DNA from: Lepidostoma basale
Taxonomy: Eukaryota > Arthropoda > Insecta > Trichoptera > Lepidostomatidae
Direction: 5' to 3'
Assembly: GCA_022606425.2 (NCBI GenBank)
Contig: JAHDVF020001052.1
Coordinates: 62,001 to 126,000, forward strand
Length of the DNA stretch: 64,000 nucleotides
Numbering within the stretch: the first letter of the stretch is position 1; each line of letters begins with the position of its first letter. The notes below the pieces were generated by a model. The model was not told the origin of the DNA, searched no databases, and was given only the letters and a program-made list of their open reading frames with translations. The position numbers and the translations under genes are program-made. Of this stretch, positions 9,896 through 20,900 are shown one piece after another.

Positions 9896-11220
9896 ATCTT
9901 TCAACTGTTCCCTATACGGGTCAACGTATTTTTTCAATATATCGCCATTAATTTATTTATTGTTGGTACAAAATCAAAGAATCCAATGTACAATTGTAAT
10001 ATTGTCATGCATAATGTTACCAAAAACTCAGATATATTCCTAGTAATTGTAGTTATTTGAAGGGTTTTTTAGTTTGTTATTGTAAAATTCCAATATTATT
10101 ATACATAAAACAAGCACTATTTGACAGAAAACCAATTACTTGATTTACCCAGATTCCTTATTTGAAATTACCACATAAATGGTATATGTACGTACTTGTA
10201 TATTATATGAAACCAATATTCGTGAAGGTAGATTCTAAAATCTTTGTATTTACTGAAAATTATATACTCGAAAGTTTTAGTTAGACGTCATATTTCTAAG
10301 TAACTAAAGGAAATTTAAACTTTATAAATAGATTATTCAAGTTAGCTTTCTAAATTCATAAATTCAGCTAAGTTTACGATACATTTTTTTCAATCTTGTT
10401 CATACTTTGAAAGCTGTTATAAAAGCCTTCCTAGTACAATTATGTCAACTTAAGATTCGTGTACGCTCCCATGTCAGGCATTTTGAAATTATTGGAAAAT
10501 TAATTCGCAAACTTCGTAAATATATTTGAGAACGTATTATCGAACGATAAAAGCTGTACATACTAGGGAAGCTGTTAATACGATTATTTGATCGATTAAT
10601 TCGAAGAATAAATAATCGAACGCGTAATAATTTTCTTCGTATATCTAAATAAAGATCCTCCACTTTATAACCGATATTTAAACGATATTAAGAAATAACA
10701 ATTATTAAAAGCAACTGGATATTATTACATAATACAAATAATCGTGGAAAAATCAGATTACAATTAGTTGAATAAAAACAATTTATCATTAAACTACAAA
10801 AGTAGAATGATAGAAAGATTGTTTTAAATTATAAACGTAAAAAAAACTGAAAGAGTGTGCTATTAACATAACAACATTGATGTTTAAAATATAGTTATCT
10901 CGATGATAATATAATTAGGTATCAATGCTTCCCATCACTTGTCTGCTAAAGCTAATTAGTTTTAAATTCCGTTCAGTTAAAGTTTTTATAATTCTTGGTT
11001 TATTTGTTCTTCAAAAGATGAAAATCTCTGAGAAACCATTTGTCGCTTCCTCAAAGTTTAACCTCAATGTGTACGACTGAAAAATTATAACTTAAGTTTT
11101 AAAAAAAAAAAACATTCAGTAAAACTGTAAAGACTTTCAATATCAAATTTGAAAGCTGTTAGTAAAATATTTGAAAATGTATCATAGCTTATTAACAAAT
11201 AAACCTATGCTATGTTCCTT
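9896..11220. other. AT-rich sequence, nothing recognised
   Basis: The longest frame (10445-10663, minus, 72 codons) has a repetitive basic composition without known motifs and is not called. Confidence 0.45.
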
Positions 11221-11224
11221 GGGA

Positions 11225-11725
11225 TGTTTGGTATATCCAAGTCTCTCGGTATCCTTTTCAATCGATGTTTTGGAAATCGTTAGTTAGGAAGTGGAGTGTT
11301 TTACTACACGGCTGCGAGACTTGGTGCCTGGGCAAAAGAAATCGCAAAAGGCTGGAGACGTTTGAAATGTGGACCTACCGACGAACTACCATGTTTCATG
11401 GAGGGACCACGTTACAAATGAGGAGGTTCTCAGCAGAGTTGAAGAGAAGAGTCACATGCTGAACACCATAGCGGAGAGGCGCGCGAGATGGATTGGTCAT
11501 GTGTTGCGACACGAATGTTTCCTGCATGATGTATTGGAGGGAATGGTCGAGGGATCGATTGGCAGAGGACGACCTCGCAAGGAGTATCTCGGCCATATTT
11601 ACCGAGATATGGGCTACACCTCTTATGCGGAGTTGAAGAGAGTTGCCGAGGACCGAGCGGAGTGGAGAAGGAGATGCATCGCCTTGCTGCAGACCAATCT
11701 TTAGATTGAGACCGGAGAAGAAGTT
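11225..11725 (+). mobile_element. LINE family B ORF2 C-terminal end
   Basis: Two frames (11265-11462 and 11369-11704) joined by a frameshift give VLLHGCETWCLGKRNRKRLE then NTIAERRARWIGHVLRHECF, EGSIGRGRPRKEYLGHIYRD and DRAEWRRRCIALLQTNL, then stop. This is the post-reverse-transcriptase region of a LINE. The copy at 41215-41712 is better preserved. Confidence 0.8.
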
Positions 11726-11827
11726 AGGAAGTATTTTGAAATAATTTAAAAACTCGTGGTTTGTAATATCCATAACTAAGCTGAATATACAATATTTTTG
11801 GCATAAATAGTTTCTTGTCTTCATTCG

Positions 11828-11866
11828 AATCTAAAACACGCGGATCAGGAGATAAGCGTTGTATCC
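11828..11866 (-). repeat. SINE2 fragment
   Basis: The minus strand reads ACAACGCTTATCTCCTGAT, matching the box A region of SINE2 at 14290-14435 and 43325-43400. Confidence 0.45.
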
Positions 11867-11943
11867 ATTTACTATAATATTATCCATGCATGGCATCTAC
11901 CTACGCGTTGTTGGTACTAAAAAAACACGTAAAAACACGATTA

Positions 11944-12130
11944 CAAACTAAAAACTAACTAACTAACTACCACACCGTCTCGCCGAAGAAATAGACAGAA
12001 AGAATGGATCATCACACTGTTCCTTCCTGGCATACATCTCTCTGTTCCTCAATATTCACTCATGTGATAGATATTTGATTAATTTGACCATGTCATGTTT
12101 TCTTCGTTGTCAATTGTTTTTATAGTTTGA
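11944..12130 (-). mobile_element. LINE family A 3' end
   Basis: Starts with actaactaactaccacaccg, the inverted tail, and continues with the degenerate SILSAYP-coding region on the minus strand. Confidence 0.65.
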
Positions 12131-12139
12131 TTTTTTTTT

Positions 12140-12740
12140 AATATCTTGGATCATGGATATTGTCTTTTCGGAAGTACCAGCCCGAAGTCTATTGCTCCCC
12201 CACATGTTGGAAATTTCGTTCATGGAGATGAAGTTGGATATTGTTGGATGGTGAGGGGAGGGTTACTTGGAGGATGTAGTGGGTTGTGTCCGACATTTGG
12301 ACCTGACTACTCGGGTAAGGAGGATTGTGGAGGGGTTGGGGATGACCTTGGAAAGAGGCCGAGGTCTTGGGTGGAGTACGAGGGACGGTGACAGGGAGTG
12401 GCCATGGGCGTGGGCAGGTGGCCTTGGGTGGGGACCGATATGGCAATGGGGTTGAGATACAGGATAAGGATGGTGGAAAGGAAAGTTTTAGGCATGAAGC
12501 GTTGGAGTAAGCATCGGGTGGGCAGTGATGGCAGCGGCGGGGCAGGAGGAGGCGGCGTCGACGGCGACAGGAGAAGCAAGGGATGGAGGCGTTCGAGGAA
12601 CGCCAGCAGACTTGGAGATGTCAGCGGGTCAAAAAGATGATAGCAACGGCAAAATGGAGAGTGAGCAATTACGATGGTCAGGAACTGTGGCGGCGGCACC
12701 GGAGGTAAAAGCTTATTCAGGCAGAGGTTTTCATTTTAAT
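12140..12740 (+). mobile_element. R1/I-like LINE reverse-transcriptase fragment, copy 1
   Basis: GC-rich compared with its surroundings. The frame at 12146-12391 reads GSTSPKSIAPPHVGNFVHGD, then EVGYCWMVRGG and GPTFGPDY, and it aligns over its whole length with the copy at 47685-48250. The pattern (PxxVG..., VRY..., xRLGPxF) recalls the segment after the catalytic motif of R1-like reverse transcriptases (VGG...VRYLGL...LGPR), but that is inference. The downstream GGG-rich frames on both strands are shadows of the same element. Frameshifted. Confidence 0.5.
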
Positions 12741-13570
12741 TGACTGACTGATGGGAAGGCGTGCAGAGCGATGTACAATTTGAGTATGAGAGTGTGCACC
12801 AATAAAAAAACAATAAACCACTCATGATGATACATATACTTGTATATGGAGCTATCTTTAATCTTAAAGGATTGCCAAAATGAAGAAATATTTTTTTTTT
12901 GTGAGAAGCTTCAAATGACAGCCGCCCGTGGGCGCCATTTTGAAACAACTGATTTTTTTAATACTAAAATAATGTTTTGATTTAAAAAAAAAAAGTATGA
13001 TATTTTTTATAAAGAGCTAGGAATATCTGATTTTTTTTTTAAAACACATCCACCGTCTACAATAGTTGTAGGAAAAATCAGTTATAAATTATATGTAAAT
13101 TTATTCCAAGAAGCCAGACAGAAGTTGATATTTTTAAGGAAAAAAACGTATTTACCGTCTCTGCAGTACATAGTAATTTATCGCTCATGAAGTCTCAGTC
13201 TCCGGTAATTGAATAGTCTGATGTTGTTACGCCCCGCAAAATGCTGCATAACTCATCAAAGAGTCCAGTAATTTGATTGTCGCTTGTTTTCGAATGCAAT
13301 AAACTAACCACCGTCTCGTCAGATATGACTAATAACAAGCCAGACGAGAGAAAATGATCGCGAAAATAAGTTGAAATCACGCGTAAACACAAATAACTAG
13401 CATTAATCTCAAAGCAAAAACTTTCATAATAACATGAAATCAAGATTAATTTAAACATCTATACGTCACAAAATATAATATAAATTATTTATTATTTTTT
13501 GATAAACTTACTTATATAGTTTACACTGTGAAATTCCATATACATGAATTATTTTTTTAATTCAAATACA
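12741..13570. other. Single-copy sequence with an unassigned minus-strand frame
   Basis: The frame 13458-13195 (87 codons, minus) reads SSGLLLVISDETVVSLLHSK and onwards. It is GC-richer than its flanks but I recognise no family. It may be an old DNA-transposon piece or chance. Confidence 0.25.
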
Positions 13571-13594
13571 ATTTATTTTTCTCGATGTGCTTAA

Positions 13595-13670
13595 AAGGAT
13601 TTACACGAGAAGGGAGAACGATATAAACGATAAATAAAGTTTATATCGTTCTCTCGAATATGATGGTATT
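13595..13670. repeat. Short hairpin
   Basis: gagaacgatataaac (13613-13627) pairs with gtttatatcgttctc about 10 bp later. Perfect stem; function unknown. Confidence 0.6.
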
Positions 13671-13779
13671 AAACCTTCAAACCATGATGAGAAAAATAAA
13701 CTCTAACAATGAAAAAACAACATATAGAATCATAAAAAAATATTTATCAGTGTATATGGTATAAACAACGCAGGCTCTT

Positions 13780-14060
13780 AGAGGTCGGATCAGAAATGAG
13801 ATGATAAGGTCTGTCTGTTGTGTTGTAGATGTAGTGAAGTGGGAAAGAAACAGAATACGCCTTTGAGTGGACCATGTCAACTGCATGGAACATACAAGAC
13901 TTGTAAACAATTGTTAAAAATTAAAACTATTACCGCTAAAGACTACCAAGAAGGCCCCTGGAGATATTTAGGGATGGCTGGACGTCAACAGCACAGGACA
14001 ATTCTTCTTCACAAACAAATCATACGACCTCAACCAAGATGAAGAAGAAGAAGACGAGCA
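13780..14060 (+). mobile_element. Possible LINE 3' end with GAA tail
   Basis: Ends in gaagaagaagaagacga, like the 3' ends of LINE family B and related LINEs. The upstream part contains W..DHVNCMEHTR-like coding traces. Heavily decayed. Confidence 0.3.
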
Positions 14061-14289
14061 TATGAACCCATGATAATTCATAAATTATTACGAATGCTTA
14101 CAAATGTAACCGACAAATTACAAGTTTACACTTAAATAATAATTAAACAAAATAATATTTCTTAAGCCCTACTTCCTATTCTGTCTTTATTTCATCAGGT
14201 TTGCTGGCATCATCCGACTGGTCAGTTATTCACTGATTTAAAAAAATAGTAACACAAAGGATTTTATAATCAATTGTGTGAGAATTAAT

Positions 14290-14435
14290 TACACAATCTC
14301 ATTCAATAGCTCATTCAATAGCTCAAAAATAATTTCAATACGAAGGAATCGGGTCATGTCCATGATAAAACTCTAGTCCTCTGAATCAGGAGCCAAGCGT
14401 TCTGTCCCTTAGACCACCACCCAGTTATTGCGGTT
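14290..14435 (-). repeat. SINE2, tRNA-derived
   Basis: The minus strand has a box A-like GGTGGTCTAAGGGACAGA followed by the body ACGCTTGGCTCCTGATTCAG and the tail TCATGGACATGACCCGATTC. The body matches 43325-43400 (head) and 43180-43232 (box B and tail). Confidence 0.6.
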
Positions 14436-14621
14436 TAAAGCGAAAATAACATAGTCTACAAAACAAAAACTTGCAATTGTGTAAATATTTAATATAATAT
14501 ACATAATATTATTAAATAGTACATTGTTTTGGCCGAAACACTATGATACCTTAATATTTTTAACTGTTAAATTAAATAAATTTGTTTAATGTATCACAAT
14601 TGTATTTTATTTTATGCAACA

Positions 14622-14657
14622 AACAGCTGTTTCGTCAACGTATGTTGACATCATCAG
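14622..14657 (-). ncRNA. Hammerhead ribozyme motif, family 1 (canonical core)
   Basis: Minus strand: CUGAUGA, extra U, 6-bp stem II (GUCAAC with GUUGAC, loop AUAC), GAAA, palindromic ACAGCUGU as stem III, then U17. Every conserved core position is present. Confidence 0.8.
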
Positions 14658-14786
14658 GTGATAAAATAATAATATATCAAATATCAAATTTTCGTGATTT
14701 TTCGAACCTTTAAGTAATAATAAATACACATAAAGGTTCGAAAAAATCACGAAAATTTGACATTTGATATATTATTATTGTAACAC

Positions 14787-14822
14787 CTGATGATGTCAGT
14801 ATAGGTTGACGAAACAGCTGTC
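14787..14822 (+). ncRNA. Hammerhead ribozyme motif, family 1 (canonical core)
   Basis: CUGAUGA, extra U, stem II GUCAGU with GUUGAC (two GU pairs), GAAA, ACAGCUGU, C17, then GCG. Inverted partner of 14622-14657. Confidence 0.8.
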
Positions 14823-14895
14823 GCGTAAAATAAAATACAACTGTGATACATAAAATAAAGTTATTTAATTTAAGAGTTCAAAACATAATAATAGT

Positions 14896-15264
14896 TGTAA
14901 TTCAAAAAGAATATAAAAATAATATATATACTCGTATATATATATATAATATATTGTTTTTATTTCCTACGAAGAAATAGATGCAATTATGAGTTAACTT
15001 GAAAAACATCTCGCAACTTGAAACCTTTATGGTGGTAAAGTATGGAGACATTATAAAAGTACAATATTCAGTCATAAAATAGCAATTCTAAACCATTTTT
15101 TGGTAATAAAAGTAACTTTATATACCTAAAGCTATTCACTCGTCCTTATGTGTTTAGCATGTATTCTTAGAAAATAGATTATAAAGAACAACACTTAAAG
15201 GTTAATAAAGCTTAGAAAATTAAAATATTGTATAATATAACTTTAATATTGAAAAAATCAAAAA
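14896..15264. other. AT-rich sequence with a short TA run
   Basis: A TA-rich tract lies at about 14920-14950. Nothing else recognised. Confidence 0.45.
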
Positions 15265-15445
15265 ATATTAAATGACGCCCACACGAGGAGACGGGGAAAT
15301 CAACGTGCTTGCATGAATCTATGTAAGAAAGTTGAAGAAGAATCGAGGGAATTAGGTATATCAGAAAAGAACAATGTGGCGGTCTATTCTCTCTGCCTAT
15401 CCTATCGGAGAGACGGTGTGGTGACGGTTAATTAGTTAGTATCAT
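15265..15445 (+). mobile_element. LINE family A 3' end
   Basis: Carries degraded RACMTRC and WRSILSAYP-coding sequence and ends in gtgacggttaattagttag. Confidence 0.65.
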
Positions 15446-15464
15446 TTGTATAAAAATTACAAGG

Positions 15465-15785
15465 CTCTAGAGTGAGTAGTACTACAGAGAGCCAGAATCA
15501 ATAGAGAGCTGTTGTCGAGTGTGAAAAAGAAAGGTCTGATATTTGAGTCATGTGCTAAGGGGAGAAAAATACCACCTCCTTCGTCTGATATTAATGAGTA
15601 AAGTGGAGGGACGTCGGGGAGTTGGTAAAAGCTAGCTGTCCTGGCTGCGGAACATCAAAGAGTGGACAGGAATAACTAGAGTTCAGAACCTGTTCCAAGG
15701 GGCGCAGGATAGAGATGTCTTTGCTGCAGTAATCGCCAACGTTGGGGAGACCTGACACGGCGTCGAAAGAAGAAGAAGAGAGACC
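15465..15785 (+). mobile_element. LINE family B 3' end
   Basis: The end reads ATCGCCAACGTTGGGGAGAC followed by GAAGAAGAAGAG, as in the 41215-41712 copy (IANVGGTRQG stop, GAA tail). Lies directly behind a LINE family A end in the same orientation. Confidence 0.7.
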
Positions 15786-15904
15786 ATACTTATATATTTT
15801 TTTAATAATATCATAAATCTTTTACTTAATGTACATTTTCCGATATAGTAATTATATACCATAATACAAAGATATTATTTGCCATAGAGTTGTACATGGT
15901 ATTC

Positions 15905-16396
15905 GTTGTATACCATGTACAATGTATACCATGGTTGTACCAACTTGTGTAAGGAAGTAATGAGTGGAACTGGCAAAAGAAGGCTGACAGTAGAATAATC
16001 GCAGTAGAAATGAGATCTCGTAGACGAATGTATGAAAATCTGTGTATGATAGAGTGTGGAAAGCAAATATAAAAAGTTGAATTCAGTTCAAATGAAAGTG
16101 TTATGAACAAAATAATGAAAGGATCTTTAAGAGGGTTTGGACACGTGGATAGAATGACTTATGAAATATTGGTAAAGAAGGCATGTTAACGATGTAGACA
16201 GAATTAGAAATAGAGGAAGACGAAGGAAAACATGCCACAATCATGTTAATCAAATATTGAAAGTTGACCACGTGAAAATTCGGTAAAATCAACGTGCGTG
16301 CATAACACGATGTCAGAAAAGAACAATGTGGCGGTTCTTTATGATTGCCTAACCCTCGCGGAGACGGCGTGATAGTAAGTTTGTTAGTTAGTTAGA
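15905..16396 (+). mobile_element. LINE family A fragment
   Basis: Matches the 25690-26392 copy from the 'WNWQKKDESRINAVEMRSLR' region to the tail (gatagtaagtttgttagttag). Several frameshifts and stops. Confidence 0.75.
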
Positions 16397-17065
16397 GTTG
16401 TACATCTTTGCTCTTATAAGAGTTATTTTAAGATAATTTACCATAGATACAAGATATTTCTCATTAAAACACAAGTATGCCAAATAATTCTGATAATTCC
16501 ATAATTGAATTGAAGCACTTGAAATATAATTGTTAAACATACAACACAAATATTCAAAATTACGTAATTCGATAGAAATATTTTTACATCCCCCACCCTT
16601 ATGAATGTGAATTGTTATTTATTTCTGTACATAGAGAAATCGGAACCGCCTATTTGATTGTTTAATCCAGCAATAAAGGCAAAAGCTTTAATTTGAAAGC
16701 TTTTAATTCACAGAAGTTCTACTGCCAAAAATATACGAATCACGTTGCGTTCCTTTGAATTGTACATTGTTCCACCGTCCACTTCGTAATAAAACATAAT
16801 ACATTTTTTATAACCATTTTCATTTGGTACTTCAATTAAGAGCATAAACAATACATTTTACAGATTCAAAACACCTTTATTTCAATACAAAGCAAGTTTT
16901 TGGTTTGTTTCGTAAACAATATTTTCGTTAACAATAATAATATTTTATTAAAATATTTCCTTCACCAAAAAAAATCTGTTTGTGAATAACCTGGCGATGA
17001 ATGAAAAATTAATGTTGTTATTTGAAATTTCGGGGTAGATTTTCATTGCAAATAACATAAAATTG
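16397..17065. other. AT-rich sequence, nothing recognised
   Basis: No repeat match or coding signal seen. Confidence 0.45.
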
Positions 17066-17118
17066 CTATTTTTTATATTATATATATTTAGTTAAATTTC
17101 ACTTGGGGTTATGGCTTC

Positions 17119-17150
17119 GACCGGTTTCGGCAACTCGCTGCCATCTTCTG
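17119..17150 (-). ncRNA. Hammerhead-like motif, family 4a
   Basis: Minus strand: CAGAAGA (U4 changed to A), extra U, GGCA/UGCC stem II, GAAA, palindromic ACCGGU, C17. The U4A change is shared with 23928-23959 and 38299-38330, so it is a family feature. Confidence 0.55.
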
Positions 17151-17163
17151 GTAGATGGCATTC

Positions 17164-17195
17164 TAAGAGATAGCAGCGAGCTACCGAAACCGGTC
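17164..17195 (+). ncRNA. Hammerhead-like motif, family 4a (decayed)
   Basis: Partner of 17119-17150: GAAA, ACCGGU and C17 are kept, but the first box reads UAAGAGA and stem II is weakened. Confidence 0.4.
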
Positions 17196-17499
17196 AAAGC
17201 CATAAACCTAAGAGAAATTTAACAAAATACGTATTTAAAAAATTCTTTTTTTTATTTGAATTATTTCCAAGGTGATGATTTTGTAGCTTGTTATATTTTG
17301 GAACAAGAGTTTACAAAAAATCCCTTTGGAAAATGCATTCACGCAGAGCAAAATATAGGAACAGTTATGGATTCCAGAACATGGAAATAATCAATGAAGA
17401 AAGAATGGTGATTAAAGCATACGTCAACGATTGTGAATGAATCATTAGATCGTGGATGACCGAATAAACATTGTTAAACAAAATAGTGAAAATATATAA

Positions 17500-17740
17500 A
17501 TTTAAAACATTGCTATTACGTATCACAATTTATTTATATGTGTGCGTCGCGACAGCTATTTCGCCAACCTAGGTTGGCATGATGGTGTTATAAATGGTAT
17601 TATAAACAACTCAGCTTATTTTTTACTAGAGATGTTTGTAACACCTGCTAATACCAACATAGGTTGGAGAAACAGTTGTCAAGACAAACTCGTATAAATA
17701 CAATGTGATACGTATTTGCGGTGTTTAAAATTTAAACGTT
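17500..17740. repeat. Hammerhead repeat family 1, decayed inverted pair
   Basis: Left arm reads (minus) GUUGGCGAAAUAGCUGUCGC with a lost first box. Right arm keeps aacacctgctaataccaac and ggagaaacagttgtc. Both cores are broken. Confidence 0.6.
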
Positions 17741-17844
17741 CAATAATGTTGAAGTATAGGGTACTTCAGTCAAATCAATGGATTATTTAAACAAATCAAT
17801 CAATTTTAAAAATTTTCCATGTTTATATTTTTGAAAAAATCTAC

Positions 17845-17960
17845 TGTCGTGCATGACGCTTGCAATAATGTGGTAAAATATGGAAGAAAATACACAATGG
17901 AAGTGTGCGGCAATCCATCATCTCTGCCAACCCGAGAAAATAGAGTGATGCTTAGTCGAT
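17845..17960 (+). mobile_element. LINE family A 3' end, very decayed
   Basis: cgtgcatgacgcttgcaata and the 'ATCATCTCTGCCAACCCGAG' block match the ACMTRC and SILSAYPS-coding regions of family A. The 83-codon frame covering it is accidental. Confidence 0.45.
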
Positions 17961-18424
17961 TAGCTATATTGATTGCACGTGTTCCAAATAGTATACACCT
18001 ACAACATATCCATAATACACTTTACTCACGAGAAAAAAATATATATAACAAAATGCAAATAGTTGCGTAGGCTATGTTGAGAGCTTTCTATTTTTTACTC
18101 GGGGGTGGCGCACGCGCTCGGATTGTGTATAAGACGCTTATGGACAATCCATTTACATTTTTTGTAATTGGATATTAACTGAACGCACATTGCTTTACGA
18201 GCTAGAAACATGCAGGATTTCTGGATCTAAATTAAAATCTATTTCACCTTGAGCGAAGGCTTACTGTACAAACGTGTGCCGTCAATTAATCATGCAAATG
18301 ACTTGATGGAAATTACAGGAACTCATAATTACATATAATTCATCTAGGTAACTACATCCATTATGTTGCAAAATACTAAACAGTGAAAATAATTTTATAA
18401 ACCGGATGACGATTTTCATTATTA
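17961..18424. other. Sequence with nothing recognised
   Basis: A GC-richer patch at about 18095-18140 matches nothing else here. Confidence 0.4.
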
Positions 18425-18560
18425 TGATATTCGGTCGCCACCACACCAGACTGTCGATGCCAGCGAGTCTGGTGAAATCAGTCGCTGTCTAAATAAAGAC
18501 AAAATGGAAGAAGTTAAAAAATACATCGTGTTATTTCATTATTTCAATTTCAATTTCAAT
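18425..18560 (+). repeat. Hammerhead-like repeat family 4b, single copy
   Basis: One arm with motif 18451-18483 and the downstream block TAAATAAAGACAAAATGGAAG shared with 22384 and 41080. A short TTTCAA repeat follows (about 18535-18560). Confidence 0.65.
18451..18483 (+). ncRNA. Hammerhead-like motif, family 4b
   Basis: CUGUCGA (A6 changed to U), extra U, stem II GCCAG with CUGGU, GAAA, AUCAGU, C17. The same CUGUCGA box is in 22384 and 41025, so it is inherited. Activity doubtful. Confidence 0.45.
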
Positions 18561-18737
18561 CTATTTATTTTTTAAATCATAAACATTACAGTATATAAGT
18601 AAATCACTTATGATTGAACAATAAATAAATAAAATTCAACACAATACATAATTATGAAATTTAAAATATACATAAATACAAAAAGTACAAGATAATTAAA
18701 AAATTTAAAACAGTAGAAACAAATATCAAGTTTATAC

Positions 18738-19137
18738 ATTATATAAGAGATAGATGTTTTCTGAGGGTAGCCTCACTATCGTGGAAGATGTCCACATCCG
18801 AAGAGATGCGGTTTAGAAGGATTATTGCCCTGCCCACGGGCATTACCATAAGTAAATTGGTTCTACACAGTGGCAGGTGAAATAATCTATTTTTCGTTTG
18901 TCGCTGAAAATTGTCAGAGACAAACAAAGTCAAGTCATTCAAAATATCAGAGTTATGTATTCGAACACGAATCAGTTGAAAAAAATGAACACCCAAATGG
19001 ATAGTTCGTCTGATTTCCAATGATTGGTAGTCCAGCATACCCTGCAAGAAATAGGTTGGGTACAGCCAGGGGTAATAACCGTTTTCTTTGAGGTACAAAA
19101 CGTAAAAACTTTTTCTCTACCTTTAGTATTTTCATTC
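18738..19137 (-). mobile_element. LINE ORF2 C-terminus (Jockey/CR1-like)
   Basis: The frame 19098-18739 (119 codons, minus) encodes LDYQSLEIRRTIHLGVHFF, then ILNDLTLFVSDNFQRQTKNR, LFHLPLCRTNLLM and a final DVDIFHDSEATLRKHLS. The pattern (repeated leucine-rich helix, 'F.lP..RTN...', 'DIF......K+.L') is the C-terminal end after the reverse transcriptase in Jockey/CR1-type LINEs. It keeps a natural stop, but the rest of the ORF is absent. Confidence 0.7.
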
Positions 19138-19199
19138 ATAAAATCGTCATTGTGGAATGGTTCTACATGGTTAACGGCTTAAGTTTATCTAAAAAATGT

Positions 19200-19385
19200 A
19201 AAATTGGGGGTCGAAGAAGAATTGGCAGGAGGCGAATCTTCTGGCTCCGCAATATAAGAGACTGGAGTGGCTTAAAAAGCGTTGAGAAGCTGTTTCGAGC
19301 TGCCAGGGACAGAGACACCTACCCTTAAGTGATAATCAATGTCCGGGGAACCTAACTTGATACTGAAAGATGAAAGAATACATTT
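19200..19385 (+). mobile_element. LINE family B 3' end
   Basis: Encodes traces of LRNIRDWSGLKSVEKLFRAA, matching the LRNVREWTGIRSVEELFRAA of the 41215 copy, and ends with tgaaagatgaaag. Confidence 0.75.
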
Positions 19386-19604
19386 TTCGACCTTCAAATT
19401 ACAACACCGATAGTTTAAAAAAAACTTCTAGAGAATGATGTCGTTTCATTACGTTATTTGATTAAATTTCCACATTCAAAACGAAAGCCAAATGAGATAT
19501 TTGTGTTCGAGGCACTGAATGTATTATAATTCCAAATTGACTTGGATCAAATATGGCAGAGTCTGCGGTTAGATATAGACGGAGAGTCCCTTTCAAAAGG
19601 ATAA

Positions 19605-19685
19605 AAGATCGTATACGAGACATCGTATTTGTTAACATCTTGTCATACTCGTACTCGTATATGACAAGATGTTAACAAATTAATT
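19605..19685. repeat. Perfect short hairpin
   Basis: atttgttaacatcttgtcat (from 19627) and its inverted copy atgacaagatgttaacaaat flank a 14-bp centre of 'actcgt' type. Unknown role. Confidence 0.75.
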
Positions 19686-19829
19686 CATGACTCTAATTTT
19701 GAAAGTGATGAATCCAACATTAAGCCTGACAATATTTTCAATGAAGCCTCGTAATAAATATTTTAATTAAAGTTTAAGATTTTTTACATATTCCTCAAAC
19801 AGTATTATTTAATTAAACAATATTTTAAA

Positions 19830-20300
19830 CAAACAAACCGTCAAGCGGTTTCACCGGAAAGATAGGCAAAAATAATGGATCGCTACACTACCCTTTCCTG
19901 ACACGCTTCTCTAGATTCCTCCACATTGATACAGCGAGTTACATATCCACGTCGATTCTTTCGATTTCTAACATGTACCTTTAAAATTTGATTAATTTGG
20001 TCATTCTATGTTTTCTTCGGTCTTTCTCGGCTCGGTACTCGTTCACTAATGCGTTCCATGTGTTCTGTGTGATGTGAATACGTACGAAGTCGAGTAAGAC
20101 CGAGGAAAACGTGGCATGACCAGAATTATCAAATTTTAAAGGTCATTCATGTTAGACGTTGGATGAATTTACGTCCGTGTATGACTCGCTGTGTGAAAGC
20201 TAGAAAGCTAGAAAGGTGTGCCAGGATAAAGAATTGTGGCCGTCCATTATCTCTTTCTACCCTTCCGGGAAAACGGCGTGGTGTTTCGTTGTTGTTTTAT
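19830..20300. mobile_element. LINE family A ends, head-to-head inverted pair
   Basis: 19830-20035 reads as a family A end on the minus strand and 20075-20300 as one on the plus strand, facing away from each other across a 40-bp centre. Twin-priming inversion or two independent insertions could give this. Confidence 0.65.
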
Positions 20301-20399
20301 AACGTAGTTTCGTATAAGAGTTTTATTTTCCTTTATATGTTTGAAAGGTATTAGACCATCAACATCAAGAGAATAATATAATACACTTTATCTGATTAA

Positions 20400-20900
20400 G
20401 AAGCCAGACATCTGTTGCAAAAAACCACAAACTGAAAATTCCAACCTATTACCTCCATCTTCAGGATATATGATAAAAAATAACAAAGAAAGACTTATAT
20501 AAAAAACGCATTTAAAATTCGATACAATAATTTTAATTAAAAAATTAACCTGGGCTATTTGTTTTAAGTACTAATAATTATTTTTATCAGCAAAAAAAAA
20601 TAATATTGTTTAATATTATTTATTAGTACTTACTGATAAAAAATAATTATTAGTACCTACTTAAAACAAATAGCCCAGGTTAATTTTTTAATTTAAATTA
20701 TTGTATCGAATTTTAAATGCGTTTTTTTTATATTAGTCTTTCTTTCAGTTTTTTAATTATATTTTTACACCTGAAAATGGAGGTATCCTCCAAAACATGT
20801 GATTTTATTAATATTTTTTTAATATTTTGTAGATTAAACAAAGTTATTTTCAATCTCCTAAGTATATTACGATGGAATTCCACAGTGTTAATGCCTTATC
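20400..20900. repeat. Hammerhead repeat family 3 with a long palindromic core
   Basis: The centre (about 20500-20740) is a long inverted repeat (aaaattaacctgggctattt / aaatagcccaggttaatttt). The outer parts carry family 3 ribozyme remnants: acctccatcttcagg at 20449 (minus) and 20771-20801 (plus). Confidence 0.75.
20771..20801 (+). ncRNA. Hammerhead-like motif, family 3 (decayed)
   Basis: CUGAAAA (G8 lost), extra U, perfect GGAGG/CCUCC stem II, AAAA in place of GAAA, ACAUGU, then G. At least three key positions changed: dead copy. Confidence 0.5.

Larger units (their letters stand above)
14510..14895. repeat. Hammerhead repeat family 1, inverted pair
   Basis: Left and right arms are long inverted copies (ttttcgaacctttaagtaat / cataaaggttcgaaaaaatc at the centre; ttaatgtatcacaattgta / acaactgtgatacataaaat outside). 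Both arms carry a hammerhead with a canonical core, reading outward. Confidence 0.85.
17070..17235. repeat. Hammerhead-like repeat family 4a, inverted pair
   Basis: Outward motifs at 17119-17150 (minus) and 17164-17195 (plus) with flanking inverted blocks (tttagttaaatttca / gaaatttaacaaaata). Confidence 0.7.

Noticed and set aside
12146..12743. GC-rich protein gene with Gly/Arg-rich product
   Set aside because: A diverged copy exists at 47684-48250 with different frameshifts, and both end like LINEs; the open frames are by-products of composition.
13195..13458. Small transposase-like protein on the minus strand
   Set aside because: Looked for hAT, Harbinger and MADF-type motifs and found none; left as unassigned.
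14510..14895. Plain DNA-transposon MITE
   Set aside because: The inverted arms look MITE-like, but the conserved part is the ribozyme core and not the termini, and solo arms exist (43440, 28555, 18425), which suits retroelement terminal pieces better. Not excluded.
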